Shown here in pieces: positions 55,525 to 64,000 of a DNA stretch of 64,000 nt. Source of the stretch: Hydrangea macrophylla (Eukaryota; Streptophyta; Magnoliopsida; Cornales; Hydrangeaceae). The notes below the pieces were generated by a model. The model was not told where the DNA came from and ran no database searches. It was given only the letters and a program-made list of their open reading frames with translations. Position 1 is the stretch's first letter, and every line of letters starts with the position of its first letter. The position numbers were made by a program, and so were the translations under genes. The DNA lies in NCBI GenBank assembly GCA_033977485.1, contig CM066988.1, forward strand, positions 27,880,501 through 27,944,500, in the 5' to 3' direction.

Positions 55525-57684
55525 ATGGTTGTAGGCAAGATAGCATTGAACGCCGGGACAGTTTGGGTCAGGGATTCGAGTGCAAGGTTAGTACGAAGAG
55601 AGCTAGAGACAGAAGGAGAAATGGACCAGGATCAGCATGCTGCAGAGATAGCACAGTTAAAAGAGAGAATGGACCAAATGATGGCCATGTTGGAAACATT
55701 GACCCGTCAGAGGCCGGTAAATGATCCACCGATAGCCGACCCGCCTCCGCTTCAGGAAGATGAATGGTTTGAGGATCCGGAACCACCAAGAGTTGACGTA
55801 CCTAGGGCAGAGAGAGAGAAGATTGAGAAAGCTGAGAAAGAGCGTATCGAGATGAAGGAGAAGGTGGAAAAGCTAGAGAAAGTTGTCCGCAAGTCTAATG
55901 GGGTTGATAGCTACCTGCTAGAGCTAGAGGGTTTGTTTGAAGGAACTCAAGAAAAATTGCCAGCCGGTTTCAAAATGCCTGAGATCGATAAGTTTGATGG
56001 TTCTGGCAACCCCAGAAATCACGTAAGGATGTGCATCGGGGCCTTTCAGCCGAGTGGTCTGAGTCCTGCCATGATGGCCATGCTGTTTCAGCAAACTTTA
56101 ACTGGGGCAGCTTTATCTTGGTATTTCACATTAGAGCCAAGCAAGAGTCGCATATGGGAGGAAGTGGTGAAGACTTTTGTCACCCAGTATGAGTACAACC
56201 AAGAACTCGATGTAACTGTGAGGGATTTGAAAACAACCGTGCAAGAGAATAGAGAGTCATTTGCTGAATTCTTGGCGCGATGGAGAGGGAAAGCTGCAAA
56301 AATGACCCAACGGCCATCAGAGAAGGAACAGATCCGGATTGTAATCAAAAACCTCCAGAGCATCTATCAGGAAAAACTCATGTACCAGTGCATTCATACC
56401 TTTGCAGAATTATTTGAAATTGGAACCAGGATCGAGGACGCAATCAAGGATGGAAGAATTAAGAAGGAGGAACCTCAGGGGAACCGCTCTAGAAGACCAT
56501 TCTACGGAGGGAATGCTGGAAATCAGGTAGCAACTGATGTTAATGTTCTAAGTCAGTCGGAAGAAGGGCAGAATTTTGCAAGAAAAGGGGGTGCGTCGAG
56601 ACCAAAGATGGAAGGGCAGCTTCGTCGCTTCACGGATTTAGGGATCTCATTGACCACTACTCTCAAGCGATTAATGGAAAAGGGATATCTAAAGCCGCTG
56701 GATCCAAAGCCAATGCCTGATCCACTTCCACCGGGCTTCAATACAAGCCTCTATTGTGAGTTTCACCAAGCTCATGGCCATACGACTGACCGATGTATGA
56801 GGTTAAGGCATGAAGTACAAGATTTGATCGATAATAAGACCATTTCCCCTCTGCCTGCAGCTCGACCGCATGTGACTCGGAACCCGCTCCCTAATCATCA
56901 TGCTGTACCGCCACCACGGAACATCAATCTCTTAGATGTTGGGAAGGAAATCTTCGACCCATCTGTATTGATCGTACCAGTAGGACAAGCTGCCAAAGCT
57001 TATGAGCTCCCAGAAGATCAGAGGATATGCCTTATAGTAGTCGAGGAAGAGGATTGGCTGATAGGAGGAGAAGAAGAACAAGCATTTGAGGAAGATATGG
57101 ACAATGAAATCATCCAAATCAATTGGTGGGATCCAAACAATCCTACTGATAACTCCGTCTGGGAGGAGGAGGTGTACAGCGACATGGATGGTCTATGGTC
57201 CGAGGGAGAAGAAGAAATAAACGCTGAGGAAGTGATCAATCATTCCGAGGAGAACGATTCGGAAAAAGAGAAAGGGAAGGATCTTGAAGAAGGAAGGCAG
57301 GTGTTGCATGCACATTCCATCAAGGAAGGAGGAGACTTCCCCTACTACGGCTTTCCGGAGCCATGGGTGAACTGCGAAGATAAATACTTGGAGCAAGGGT
57401 TTGAGATCTCTTTCTATGAAGATCCATACCTACAAGCGCCCATAGAACCCATGTCTGTCCAAGATTGGATTCGTGAACTGGATGGCCTGGCCATGAAGAA
57501 TCTCTTTCATGAAGAAGGCAGTAAGACCAAGGAGAGTGGTCCAAAGAAGATCATGGAAGTGAAGATTGGGAAAGACCAGATGGGAGGAATACTGAAGGAA
57601 GAGGTCAAGGGAAATAAAGCAAGGAAGGAGGAGCCGGAGAATGGAGGAGAGATAGAATCATGGAATTTGCCAAGAGGTCCTTGA
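55525..57684 (+). CDS. gag: gag polyprotein of the young element (719 codons, start may be 55621)
   Basis: Structural capsid/nucleocapsid protein of a Ty3/gypsy element. The first ATG is at 55525, but MDQDQHAAEIAQLKERMDQM at 55621 looks more like a gag start (coiled-coil first). Then a charged coiled-coil segment (about residues 60-130 of the long frame), the retrotransposon gag domain (about 145-300, with GFKMPEIDKFDGSGNPRNHV, ALSWYFTLEPS and FVTQYEYNQELDVTVRDLK), a linker, one C-x2-H-x4-H-x4-C knuckle (YCEFHQAHGHTTDRCMRL, about residues 411-428), and a long acidic tail (about 505-600, rich in Glu/Asp) that is unusual for gag. The whole frame is open, which fits a recent insertion and selection for gag. 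No protease follows. Confidence 0.9.
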   Translation: MVVGKIALNAGTVWVRDSSARLVRRELETEGEMDQDQHAAEIAQLKERMDQMMAMLETLTRQRPVNDPPIADPPPLQEDEWFEDPEPPRVDVPRAEREKIEKAEKERIEMKEKVEKLEKVVRKSNGVDSYLLELEGLFEGTQEKLPAGFKMPEIDKFDGSGNPRNHVRMCIGAFQPSGLSPAMMAMLFQQTLTGAALSWYFTLEPSKSRIWEEVVKTFVTQYEYNQELDVTVRDLKTTVQENRESFAEFLARWRGKAAKMTQRPSEKEQIRIVIKNLQSIYQEKLMYQCIHTFAELFEIGTRIEDAIKDGRIKKEEPQGNRSRRPFYGGNAGNQVATDVNVLSQSEEGQNFARKGGASRPKMEGQLRRFTDLGISLTTTLKRLMEKGYLKPLDPKPMPDPLPPGFNTSLYCEFHQAHGHTTDRCMRLRHEVQDLIDNKTISPLPAARPHVTRNPLPNHHAVPPPRNINLLDVGKEIFDPSVLIVPVGQAAKAYELPEDQRICLIVVEEEDWLIGGEEEQAFEEDMDNEIIQINWWDPNNPTDNSVWEEEVYSDMDGLWSEGEEEINAEEVINHSEENDSEKEKGKDLEEGRQVLHAHSIKEGGDFPYYGFPEPWVNCEDKYLEQGFEISFYEDPYLQAPIEPMSVQDWIRELDGLAMKNLFHEEGSKTKESGPKKIMEVKIGKDQMGGILKEEVKGNKARKEEPENGGEIESWNLPRGP

Positions 57685-58152
57685 GTCTAGTGATAGGATT
57701 CCCCAACTCCGGAAGTCTGTAATGGCCAAGTATGAGCCAACTTTTCAATTTTCTGTTATCAATGAAAGTGACTGATTCTGCTTACTTGATTGCGCTTAAT
57801 GATTATAATAACTGAAAAAAAAAAAAAAAAAACTGAAAAAAAAAAAAAAGAAAAGCAAATGAACCTGCATGCAAAATCATTGAGGAAACCTTGGCATTTG
57901 ACTTAGAAAATGAAGAAGATTCTCGAAGTGATTCTTTCCATATTTCACTCAATAAAGATAAAAGCATAAAATTGATATCATTGCTAAAAAGAATACAAGG
58001 ATGCCTTGCATGGTCCTATGATGATGTGCCAGAATGAATTCAGAAATTATCCCACATCACCCCTTTATACCAAACCTAAAAGGTGAGCTCACAGTCCAAA
58101 GCCATGAACTTGTTCCTTAATGGTAGCTAGATATCTTAAATGAACTTCTTCT

Positions 58153-58192
<40 letters not shown>

Positions 58193-59923
58193 AGCTCGCT
58201 AGGATGAAAACCCGAAAGGGCGCCTAAGCAAAAGTTAGAGCAAGATAAGACGCGTGTTGATTTCAAAATCCAAATCCTAGCCAGTCAAAATCATGAAGAG
58301 AATAAGAGATAGTGAGAAAAGAAAGGAAGAAAAAAGGAAAAAGTAGAGAATAAATAAGATTGAGAATTCTTGAGTACTTCAAAGTACATGAATTATCTTA
58401 AGAAAAGAAGTTGGAAAATGAAAAGAAAGATTTGAAAGTATCAATCAAATCTTTGTGAGAGACTCAATGGATAAGTGATTTGGACCTTAAACGATGAAGA
58501 AATATCTTTGAGAAAGATAAAGAGTAATTTAGAGGGCTAATATTACTATGTGAGTATGGTAGAATATGATGTGTTATAAAGATTGACTGGCTAGTGATAA
58601 GGTGAAAAGAATCAATCGCCACAAAACAAAAAAAGGGAAAGAAGAAAAGAAAAGAAAAAAAAAGAAAGAAGAAAAAAAAGAGGAAAAGAAAAAAATGCAT
58701 AAGAAGGAGAAGTAGTTCATCATTTTTGTTCGAAAGCTACCACAAGGAATCTGTTTCAGAGAATCTGCCCAAAAAGGGCACTCATTGAACCCAAATGAAA
58801 ACATGGCTCGAAAAGCCCACCAATTCTTGAAGCCTTATTCTTTCAAGACCTCCAGAGTAGATGAACTACGTTTTGACCTGATTCCCATTCGGGGATACGT
58901 AGGCAGCCTGCAAGGTTCGGTCACAATCGCGTACAGAGTCAATCATTACACTTCTTTCAGGCCTCGACCGAACTACTATAGGACCTGATGCCCATTCGGG
59001 GATAAGTAGGCGGGTCTCCCAAGGCCCTCGGTCCAGGGAAAAAACCCAACCAATTCATGAAATTACCTTGAAAACTAGGGGCAAACTATCGTTTGCCCAG
59101 AGGCCGCGTCACCTCCCTCAAACCAGGGGCAAACTTCGTTTGCCCAGCATTTCCAAGCCCCCTGTCAAACTAGGGGCAAACTGTCGTTTGCCAAATAAAA
59201 TATCTCTGTGTTTACTGGTTTTCAAGGACCAAGCTTAGGCATCCTAAGAATTCTTGAAGTAAAAAGTTGAAGTTTTCATGCATAAATCTAAAATTGATTT
59301 AAGATGGAAAGAAACATGAAAAGAAGAATTCTTCATTATCAAAAAGTCAATCATAAAGGAAGATACAATGAAAGAATATCATGGGATAACAATTTTTTTC
59401 TAAAGTTGATCAAAGAAGCGCAGAGAAAAGAAAGCAGAATTGGTCACAAATTTGAAAAAATGTGTGCGTCTCAACTCAGTTTGAGTCTACCCTCCTGAAA
59501 ACCGAAAGATACATTCCTCAGATGAATCAGTAAGAGTTGGAAACTTCGAAAGAAGGATAATAAGCACGAAGGACAGGAAGTCGGATTCTGCTCCGCCAAG
59601 GGAAGGGCGAGTAATACTCTCAAGGAGAACAAAATCAGAAAACTATCCTCAGCAGACTGAGCTTTAAAAGCTAATCATCAGATGTAACAGAAAGCCTTTG
59701 AACTTGTCCATAGTCAAAAAGGAAATCGGTAAATAGAAAAGTGGGGTTGTTGTGGAGAACTGGCTCATGCTTCTTCCTCTTCTTGCCCGAATCACCTGAA
59801 ACTGCTGTCCATAGCAAACAATCTGTCAAGAAAAGAAAATGATGAATCTAGAATAAGAAGCACATGAACATATCTTGAGCTAGAATAGCCCCAAGGAAAA
59901 TCTCTTGAGGCTGGACCAGCTAC
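57685..59923 (+). other. post-gag region without pol, repeats and hairpin motifs
   Basis: A region where pol would be expected has none. It contains A-rich microsatellites (57817-57852, 58158-58189, 58622-58695), two copies of the recurrent hairpin motif (58863-58908, 58970-59013), and three GGGGCAAAC sites (59080, 59126, 59172). Short frames have no recognisable protein. Confidence 0.65.
58863..59013 (+). other. two copies of a recurrent hairpin motif
   Basis: Consensus GAACTACGTTTTGACCTGAT, then TCCC-loop-GGGGATACGTAGGCAG. The stem ATTCCC/GGGGAT is preserved. Further copies are at 61704-61747 and, in reverse, at 40621-40667, 50077-50130 and 50175-50228. Loop and stem bases vary in compensating ways (for example CCT with AGG at 40621). 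Confidence 0.6.
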
Positions 59924-60180
59924 GATCAAATTCTCGGTCTTGGTTTAAGTCGTCTATCGCATCCTATGAGTCACCGATCAAAATTCTCGGTCTTGGTATA
60001 AGTCGTCTATCGCATCCTATAAGTCACCGATCAAAATTCTCGGTCTTGGTATAAGTCGTCTATCGCGTCCTATGAGTCACCGATCAAATTCTCGGTCTTC
60101 GTATAAGTTGTCAATCGCATTCCATGAGTCACCAATCAAAATTCTCAATTCAGGCATAGGACGTCTATCGCAGCCTATAT
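59924..60180 (+). repeat. 52-53-bp tandem array, 5 copies
   Basis: GATCAAAATTCTCGGTCTTG starts at 59924, 59976, 60029, 60082 and 60134 with TCGTCTATCGCATCCTATGA inside each. Copies diverge slightly; the last is the most different (AATTCAGGCATAGGACGTC). Confidence 0.85.
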
Positions 60181-60186
60181 AAATTT

Positions 60187-61136
60187 GGGGTCATTGAATC
60201 TGGAGCGATTCTGACTTTTCTGCGATCATTGGGGTCATTGAATCTGGAGCGATTCTGACTTTTCTGCGATCATTTGGGGTCATTGAATCTGGAGCGATTC
60301 TGACTTTTCTGCGATCATTGGGGTCATTGAATCTGGAGCGATTCTGACTTTTCTGCGATCATTGGGGTCATTGAATCAGGAGCGATTCTGACTTTTCTGC
60401 GATCCTTGGGGTCATTGAATCTGGAGCGATTCTGACTTTTCTGCGATCATTGGGGTCATTGAATCGGGAGCGATTCTGACTTTTCTGCGATCATTGGGGT
60501 CATTGAATCTGGAACGATTCTGACTTTTCTGCGATCATTGGGGTCATTGAATTTGGAGCGATTCTGACTTTTCTGCGATCATTGGGGTCATTGAATCGGG
60601 AGCGATTCTGACTTTTCTGCGATCATTGGGGTCATTGAATCTGGAGCGATTCTGACTTTTCTGCGATCATTGGGGTCATTGAATCTGGAGCGATTCTGAC
60701 TTTTCTGCGATCATTGGGGTCATTGAATCTGGAGCGATTCTGACTTTTCTGCGATCATTGGGGTCATTGAATCTGGAGCGATTCTGACTTTTCTGCGATC
60801 ATTGGGGTCATTGAATCTGGAGCGATTCTGACTTTTCTGCGATCATTGGGGTCATTGAATCTGGAGCGATTCTGACTTTTCTGCTATTTGGGGTCATTGA
60901 ATCTGGAGCGATTCTGACTTTTCTGCTATCTGGGGTCATCAAATCTGGAGCGATTCTGACTTTTCTGCTATTTGGGGTCATTGAATCTGGAGCGATTCTG
61001 ACTTTTCTGCTATTTGGGGTCATTGAATCCGGAGCGATTCTGACTTTTCTGCTATTTGGGGTCATTGAATCTGGAGCGATTCTGACTTTTCTGCTATTTG
61101 GGGTCATTGAATCTGGAGCGATTCTGACTTTTCTGC
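60187..61136 (+). repeat. 22-unit tandem array: sixteen 44-bp then six 42-bp units
   Basis: Units begin GGGGTCATTGAATCTGGAGC and end TTTTCTGCGATCATT (44 bp; one is 45) from 60187 to 60889, then lose the CGATCA end and become GCTATTT-type 42-bp units from 60890 to 61136. Copies differ by few bases, so the array was homogenised recently. Position in the 3' untranslated part of a Tat-type element matches the known tendency of this lineage to form satellite-like arrays there. Because 42 is divisible by three, the second part gives a repetitive open frame on the minus strand that should not be read as a gene. Confidence 0.95.
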
Positions 61137-61163
61137 AAAAACATCTCATTTCTTGAAAGACAT

Positions 61164-61480
61164 CGGAGTATAAGACGCGAAGCGCATCTCAGTCTTTCAT
61201 CACATTTCCTGATTCGGCACCGGAGTCTAAGACGCAAAGCGCATCTCAGCCAATCAGATGATCCTCAAGACACCGGAGTATAAGACGCAAAGCGCATCTC
61301 AGTCTTTCATCACATTTCCTGATTCGGCACCGGAGTCTAAGACGCAAAGCGCATCTCAGCCAATCAGATGATCCTCAAGATACCGGAGTATAAGACGCAA
61401 AGCGCATCTCAGTCTTTCATCGCACTTCCTGACTCGGCACCCGAGTGTAAGACGCGAAGCGCATCTCAGTCGGTCAGCAT
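61164..61480 (+). repeat. 110-bp higher-order tandem array, 3 copies
   Basis: CCGGAGTATAAGACGC and CCGGAGTCTAAGACGC alternate at about 57 and 53 bases (61164, 61221, 61274, 61331, 61384, about 61441). The shared core is TAAGACGC-AAGCGCATCTCAG. Copies 1 and 2 are nearly identical. Confidence 0.85.
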
Positions 61481-61900
61481 TCACATAAAAAATGATAGTC
61501 GCGACTTTCCCAGGATAGGACATCATCAGCATGGAAGGATTTCAAGACAAAAGGTACGTTTTGCTAACTTTAAGGAGTAGCATTGTCCTAAGTTATTGAA
61601 CCTAAAAACATAGAGCATAAATTTGCTTGAGCACGTGCATCACGATAGGATAGGTGCATTCATCTGTGTGACTACCTGCGTTTGTGTTTTGTTGTCCCTT
61701 GCTCGAACTACGTCTTGGTCTGATTCCCGATGGGATACGTAGGCAGCTCATCTTTGAGCACGACCAGCATTTGGCTATCTGCGCACCCGATTTTGCAACG
61801 CACTTTTGTTTTTACCTAGATTCGACTGTTGGTCAAAGGCTTGTCTTTCACACAGGCTTTGACCTTCGTTTGTGATACGCGTTGCTTCACAAACTCTGTC
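61481..61900 (+). other. 3' end of the young element before the polypurine tract
   Basis: Corresponds in reverse to 40456-40720 of the older Tat-like element. It holds a third copy of the recurrent hairpin motif (61704-61747). No protein. Confidence 0.55.
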
Positions 61901-61914
61901 AAAGAGGGGCAAAC
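61901..61914 (+). other. polypurine tract of the young element
   Basis: AAAGAGGGGCAAAC directly abuts the 3' LTR start TGTAGACACC. The same GGGGCAAAC core recurs upstream at about 59080, 59126 and 59172. Confidence 0.8.
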
Positions 61915-64000
61915 TGTAGACACCCCGATTTTGACCAAACGTCAAATCTAGGGATTGGTTACCTCTCAAAGACCGATGATGACAATGACCGTGGCATTCG
62001 AAGATTTTCCAAGAAATTCAAAGTCTTCAAGATGTTCTTCAAGTTAAATTAATAAAATAGGAGAAAGAGAGAGAGGATTTGGGTATTCGGGAGAAACCCG
62101 AACAATGAAGAACGTGTGAGAAATCCAGTCTGGGAACCAATTTTTAAGAGGATAAAATAAAAAAAATAAAATAAAGAAGAGTTCTTTTGAAAGAGATAGG
62201 AGGACAAAATAAATAAATAAAAATCTTGGAAAAGGAGAAAATACAAAAAGAGAGTAGTATAATTAGATATATACCATGCACATGTGTGATACCATGCACA
62301 TGGGGGATCTTAGTACAAATATAGATATATATAAATAAAAATTTTGGTTTACACCAACATATTTTTGAAAAATCAAAAAGAGGGACAAAATTCAGTTAGC
62401 CCCGGCACCCGGAAAACCCGGCGGCACTCACTGAGTGCCTCCCGGCAATCAGCGAATGCCGCCCGGCACTCAGCGAGTGCCGCCCGGCACTCAGTGAGTG
62501 CCGCCTGGCATTCAGCGAGTGCCGCCGGCACCCGTCGAGTGCCGCTGGCTGTAACAGACTGTTTTTCTCACATGTTCTAGAAGAAATCTTTGCACATGGG
62601 TCTCCACCCGAATTTACCCATCTATCCCTGGATTAATGGTCTATATAAACAAACTTTCATCTTCATTTTTAGATATACTTGAATATACTTGAATCAACAC
62701 ACACATATATACTTGAAATTAGAGAGAAATACAAGAATCATATAGAGAGAATTGAGAAGAAAAGAGAAGTTTTCTTGAAGAACTTGAAGAATTTTAAGAA
62801 GAACTTGAAGATTTTGGAAGAGCTTCACAAAGAAGTTGAAGAATTCCTTGAGGTTTTAGAGGTAACCTCTCAATCACTTGATAGAAGTAGGCCATTCAAT
62901 CACAAGTTCATAGTTCTAGGAACTTTACACATTTTCAAAACCTCTCTTCTTACCTCATTTCATCACACACCACTTAGAACTTGTGATTGAATCTCATATT
63001 ATTTCATTGATTTGGGTCTAATTGATACCTTGGGTTTAAAATAAATTCAATTTTGAATAATTTGTGTTCTTGGTTTCTTTGATTTCTTATTTCTACCATT
63101 TCTTGTAAGGCTCATGAGATCTTCCATATCTCATTGAACCTCTTTGAGTTTGATTCTTCAACTTCTAAGATCTCATGATCTACATGGAGGTTAGAATGAA
63201 TCATAATTTTAATCTACATATAATTAGTGGGATTCAAGTCTTAATCCATGACTTGAACCTCCTCATTAAGGAATCTTATGGAATCCTTACTATATTCCAA
63301 TAAGGTTTCATTAGATTTTAACTTCATTTAGACTCCAATGACCATCAAATGGTAGGAGTGATCTTAGTTTCTCTAAGTAATCTTTGATTTTCCTTACTTC
63401 TATTTCACTCAAAAGGCTCGTGAGATCTTCCATATCTCATTGAACCTCTTTGAGTTTGATTCTTCAACTTCTAAGATCTCATGATCTACATGGAGGTTAG
63501 AATGAATCATAATTTTAATCTACATATAATTAGTGGGATTCAAGTCTTAATCCATGACTTGAACCTCCTTATTAGAAATCTTGTGGAATCCCTACTATAT
63601 TCCAATAAGGTTTGAGTAGATTTTAACTTCATTTAGGCTCCAATGACCATCAAATGGTAGGAGTAATAAGTTGAATTCAAATTTAGGTCCATAGATTTGA
63701 GTTCTTTATTTGAAGAATTTGTGAAGTTCATTTCAATACTTCATCAAGATCCATAGGTGTAGTATGCCTCATAGTCTTCAATGACCATCAAATGGTAGAA
63801 GAAGTAATGTGGTTTGAGTCCCAACTTCATGTTCTAATAGTTGAGGCCAATCAATAAACTTGAACAAGCAAAATAAAACAGTGGGTTCATAAACTGTTTT
63901 TGATCAAGGATTTTTAGTTTGAAATCCACCCGTTGGAATCGAATGAAACCAACGGGAAAATGTTCATAACACATTGTTTTACCACTGTGATTTTTGTTTT
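61915..64000 (+). repeat. 3' LTR of the young element, cut by window end
   Basis: The first 2086 bases match 50852-52937 with two substitutions and no indel seen. Includes the palindromic array (62421-62547), TATA (62642-62649) and the 305-bp internal duplication (63107, 63412). Confidence 0.95.

Larger units (their letters stand above)
50852..64000 (+). mobile_element. young gag-only Tat-like LTR retrotransposon (TR-GAG type), right-truncated
   Basis: Two copies of the same LTR start at 50852 and 61915, an offset of 11063 bases; with a 3416-bp LTR the full element would be about 14.5 kb and end near 65330. Over the 2086 bases of the second LTR in view I saw only two differences (51930/62993 and 52502/63565), and the matching frames have identical coordinates after offset, so insertion was very recent. 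Between PBS (54271) and polypurine tract (61901-61914) only gag is encoded. Protease, RT, RNase H and integrase are missing, so it depends on a partner element. It inserted in the integrase of an older Tat-like element; the left target copy would be ATGAT (50847-50851). Confidence 0.92.

Noticed and set aside
60187..61136. CRISPR-like array
   Set aside because: Units are contiguous and nearly identical, with no variable spacers; it is a plain tandem repeat in a plant retrotransposon.
60808..61149. Repetitive 113-codon open frame on the minus strand
   Set aside because: It exists only because 42 is divisible by three; it disappears in the 44-bp part of the same array.

Overview
The window is plant nuclear DNA, most likely from a eudicot with a large, repeat-rich genome. 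It has one intron-bearing host gene, many MITEs, Ty1/copia and Ty3/gypsy LTR retrotransposons, a Mutator-like element, and gene fragments typical of plant transposons (plant mobile domain, SWIM/OTU). The species cannot be told from sequence alone.

Layout. 1-5250: left-truncated, decayed Ty1/copia element on the minus strand, with RT, integrase and gag remnants, a repeat-filled leader, a PBS and its 5' LTR. 5703-7147: solo LTR with a perfect 5-bp target duplication. 8238-19701: the only convincing host gene, a plant molybdo-flavoprotein aldehyde oxidase on the plus strand. Exons 2-10 are intact, but exon 1 is not visible. Its introns are full of MITEs, a truncated copia element, microsatellites and a triplicated splice-acceptor region. 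20022-30025: Mutator-like element with 9-bp target duplications that encodes a broken SWIM/OTU protein. A young, internally scrambled gypsy-like element (20396-28722) is inserted in it. 31350-31921: MULE-type MITE, also with a 9-bp duplication. 32121-37560: part of an older relative of the 20396-28722 element.

37561-64000 is a nest of Tat/Ogre-like Ty3/gypsy elements. An old minus-strand element supplies its 3' LTR (37561-40455), two antisense intron-bearing or decayed accessory genes (a plant mobile domain gene at 41923-44670 and an unidentified gene at 48543-49588) and integrase (50256-50851). A solo LTR (45187-48414) sits between the accessory genes. A very young plus-strand, gag-only element starts at 50852 inside the integrase and runs off the window. 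It has a 3.4-kb LTR, a PBS complementary to 50 nt of tRNA-Arg, a 719-codon gag frame, several tandem arrays in its 3' region, and the start of a near-identical 3' LTR at 61915.

Most notable signals: (1) palindromic GGCACTC/GAGTGCC arrays upstream of TATA boxes in all the Tat-like LTRs and before both antisense accessory genes; (2) an extended PBS that looks like a reverse-transcribed mature tRNA-Arg(ICG), with an inosine signature and an end next to position 26; (3) a recurrent hairpin motif in the 3' regions with compensatory changes; (4) a hairpin array in the leader of the 20396-28722 element; (5) triplication of the exon 5 acceptor in the aldehyde oxidase gene. All coordinates and comparisons were read by eye.
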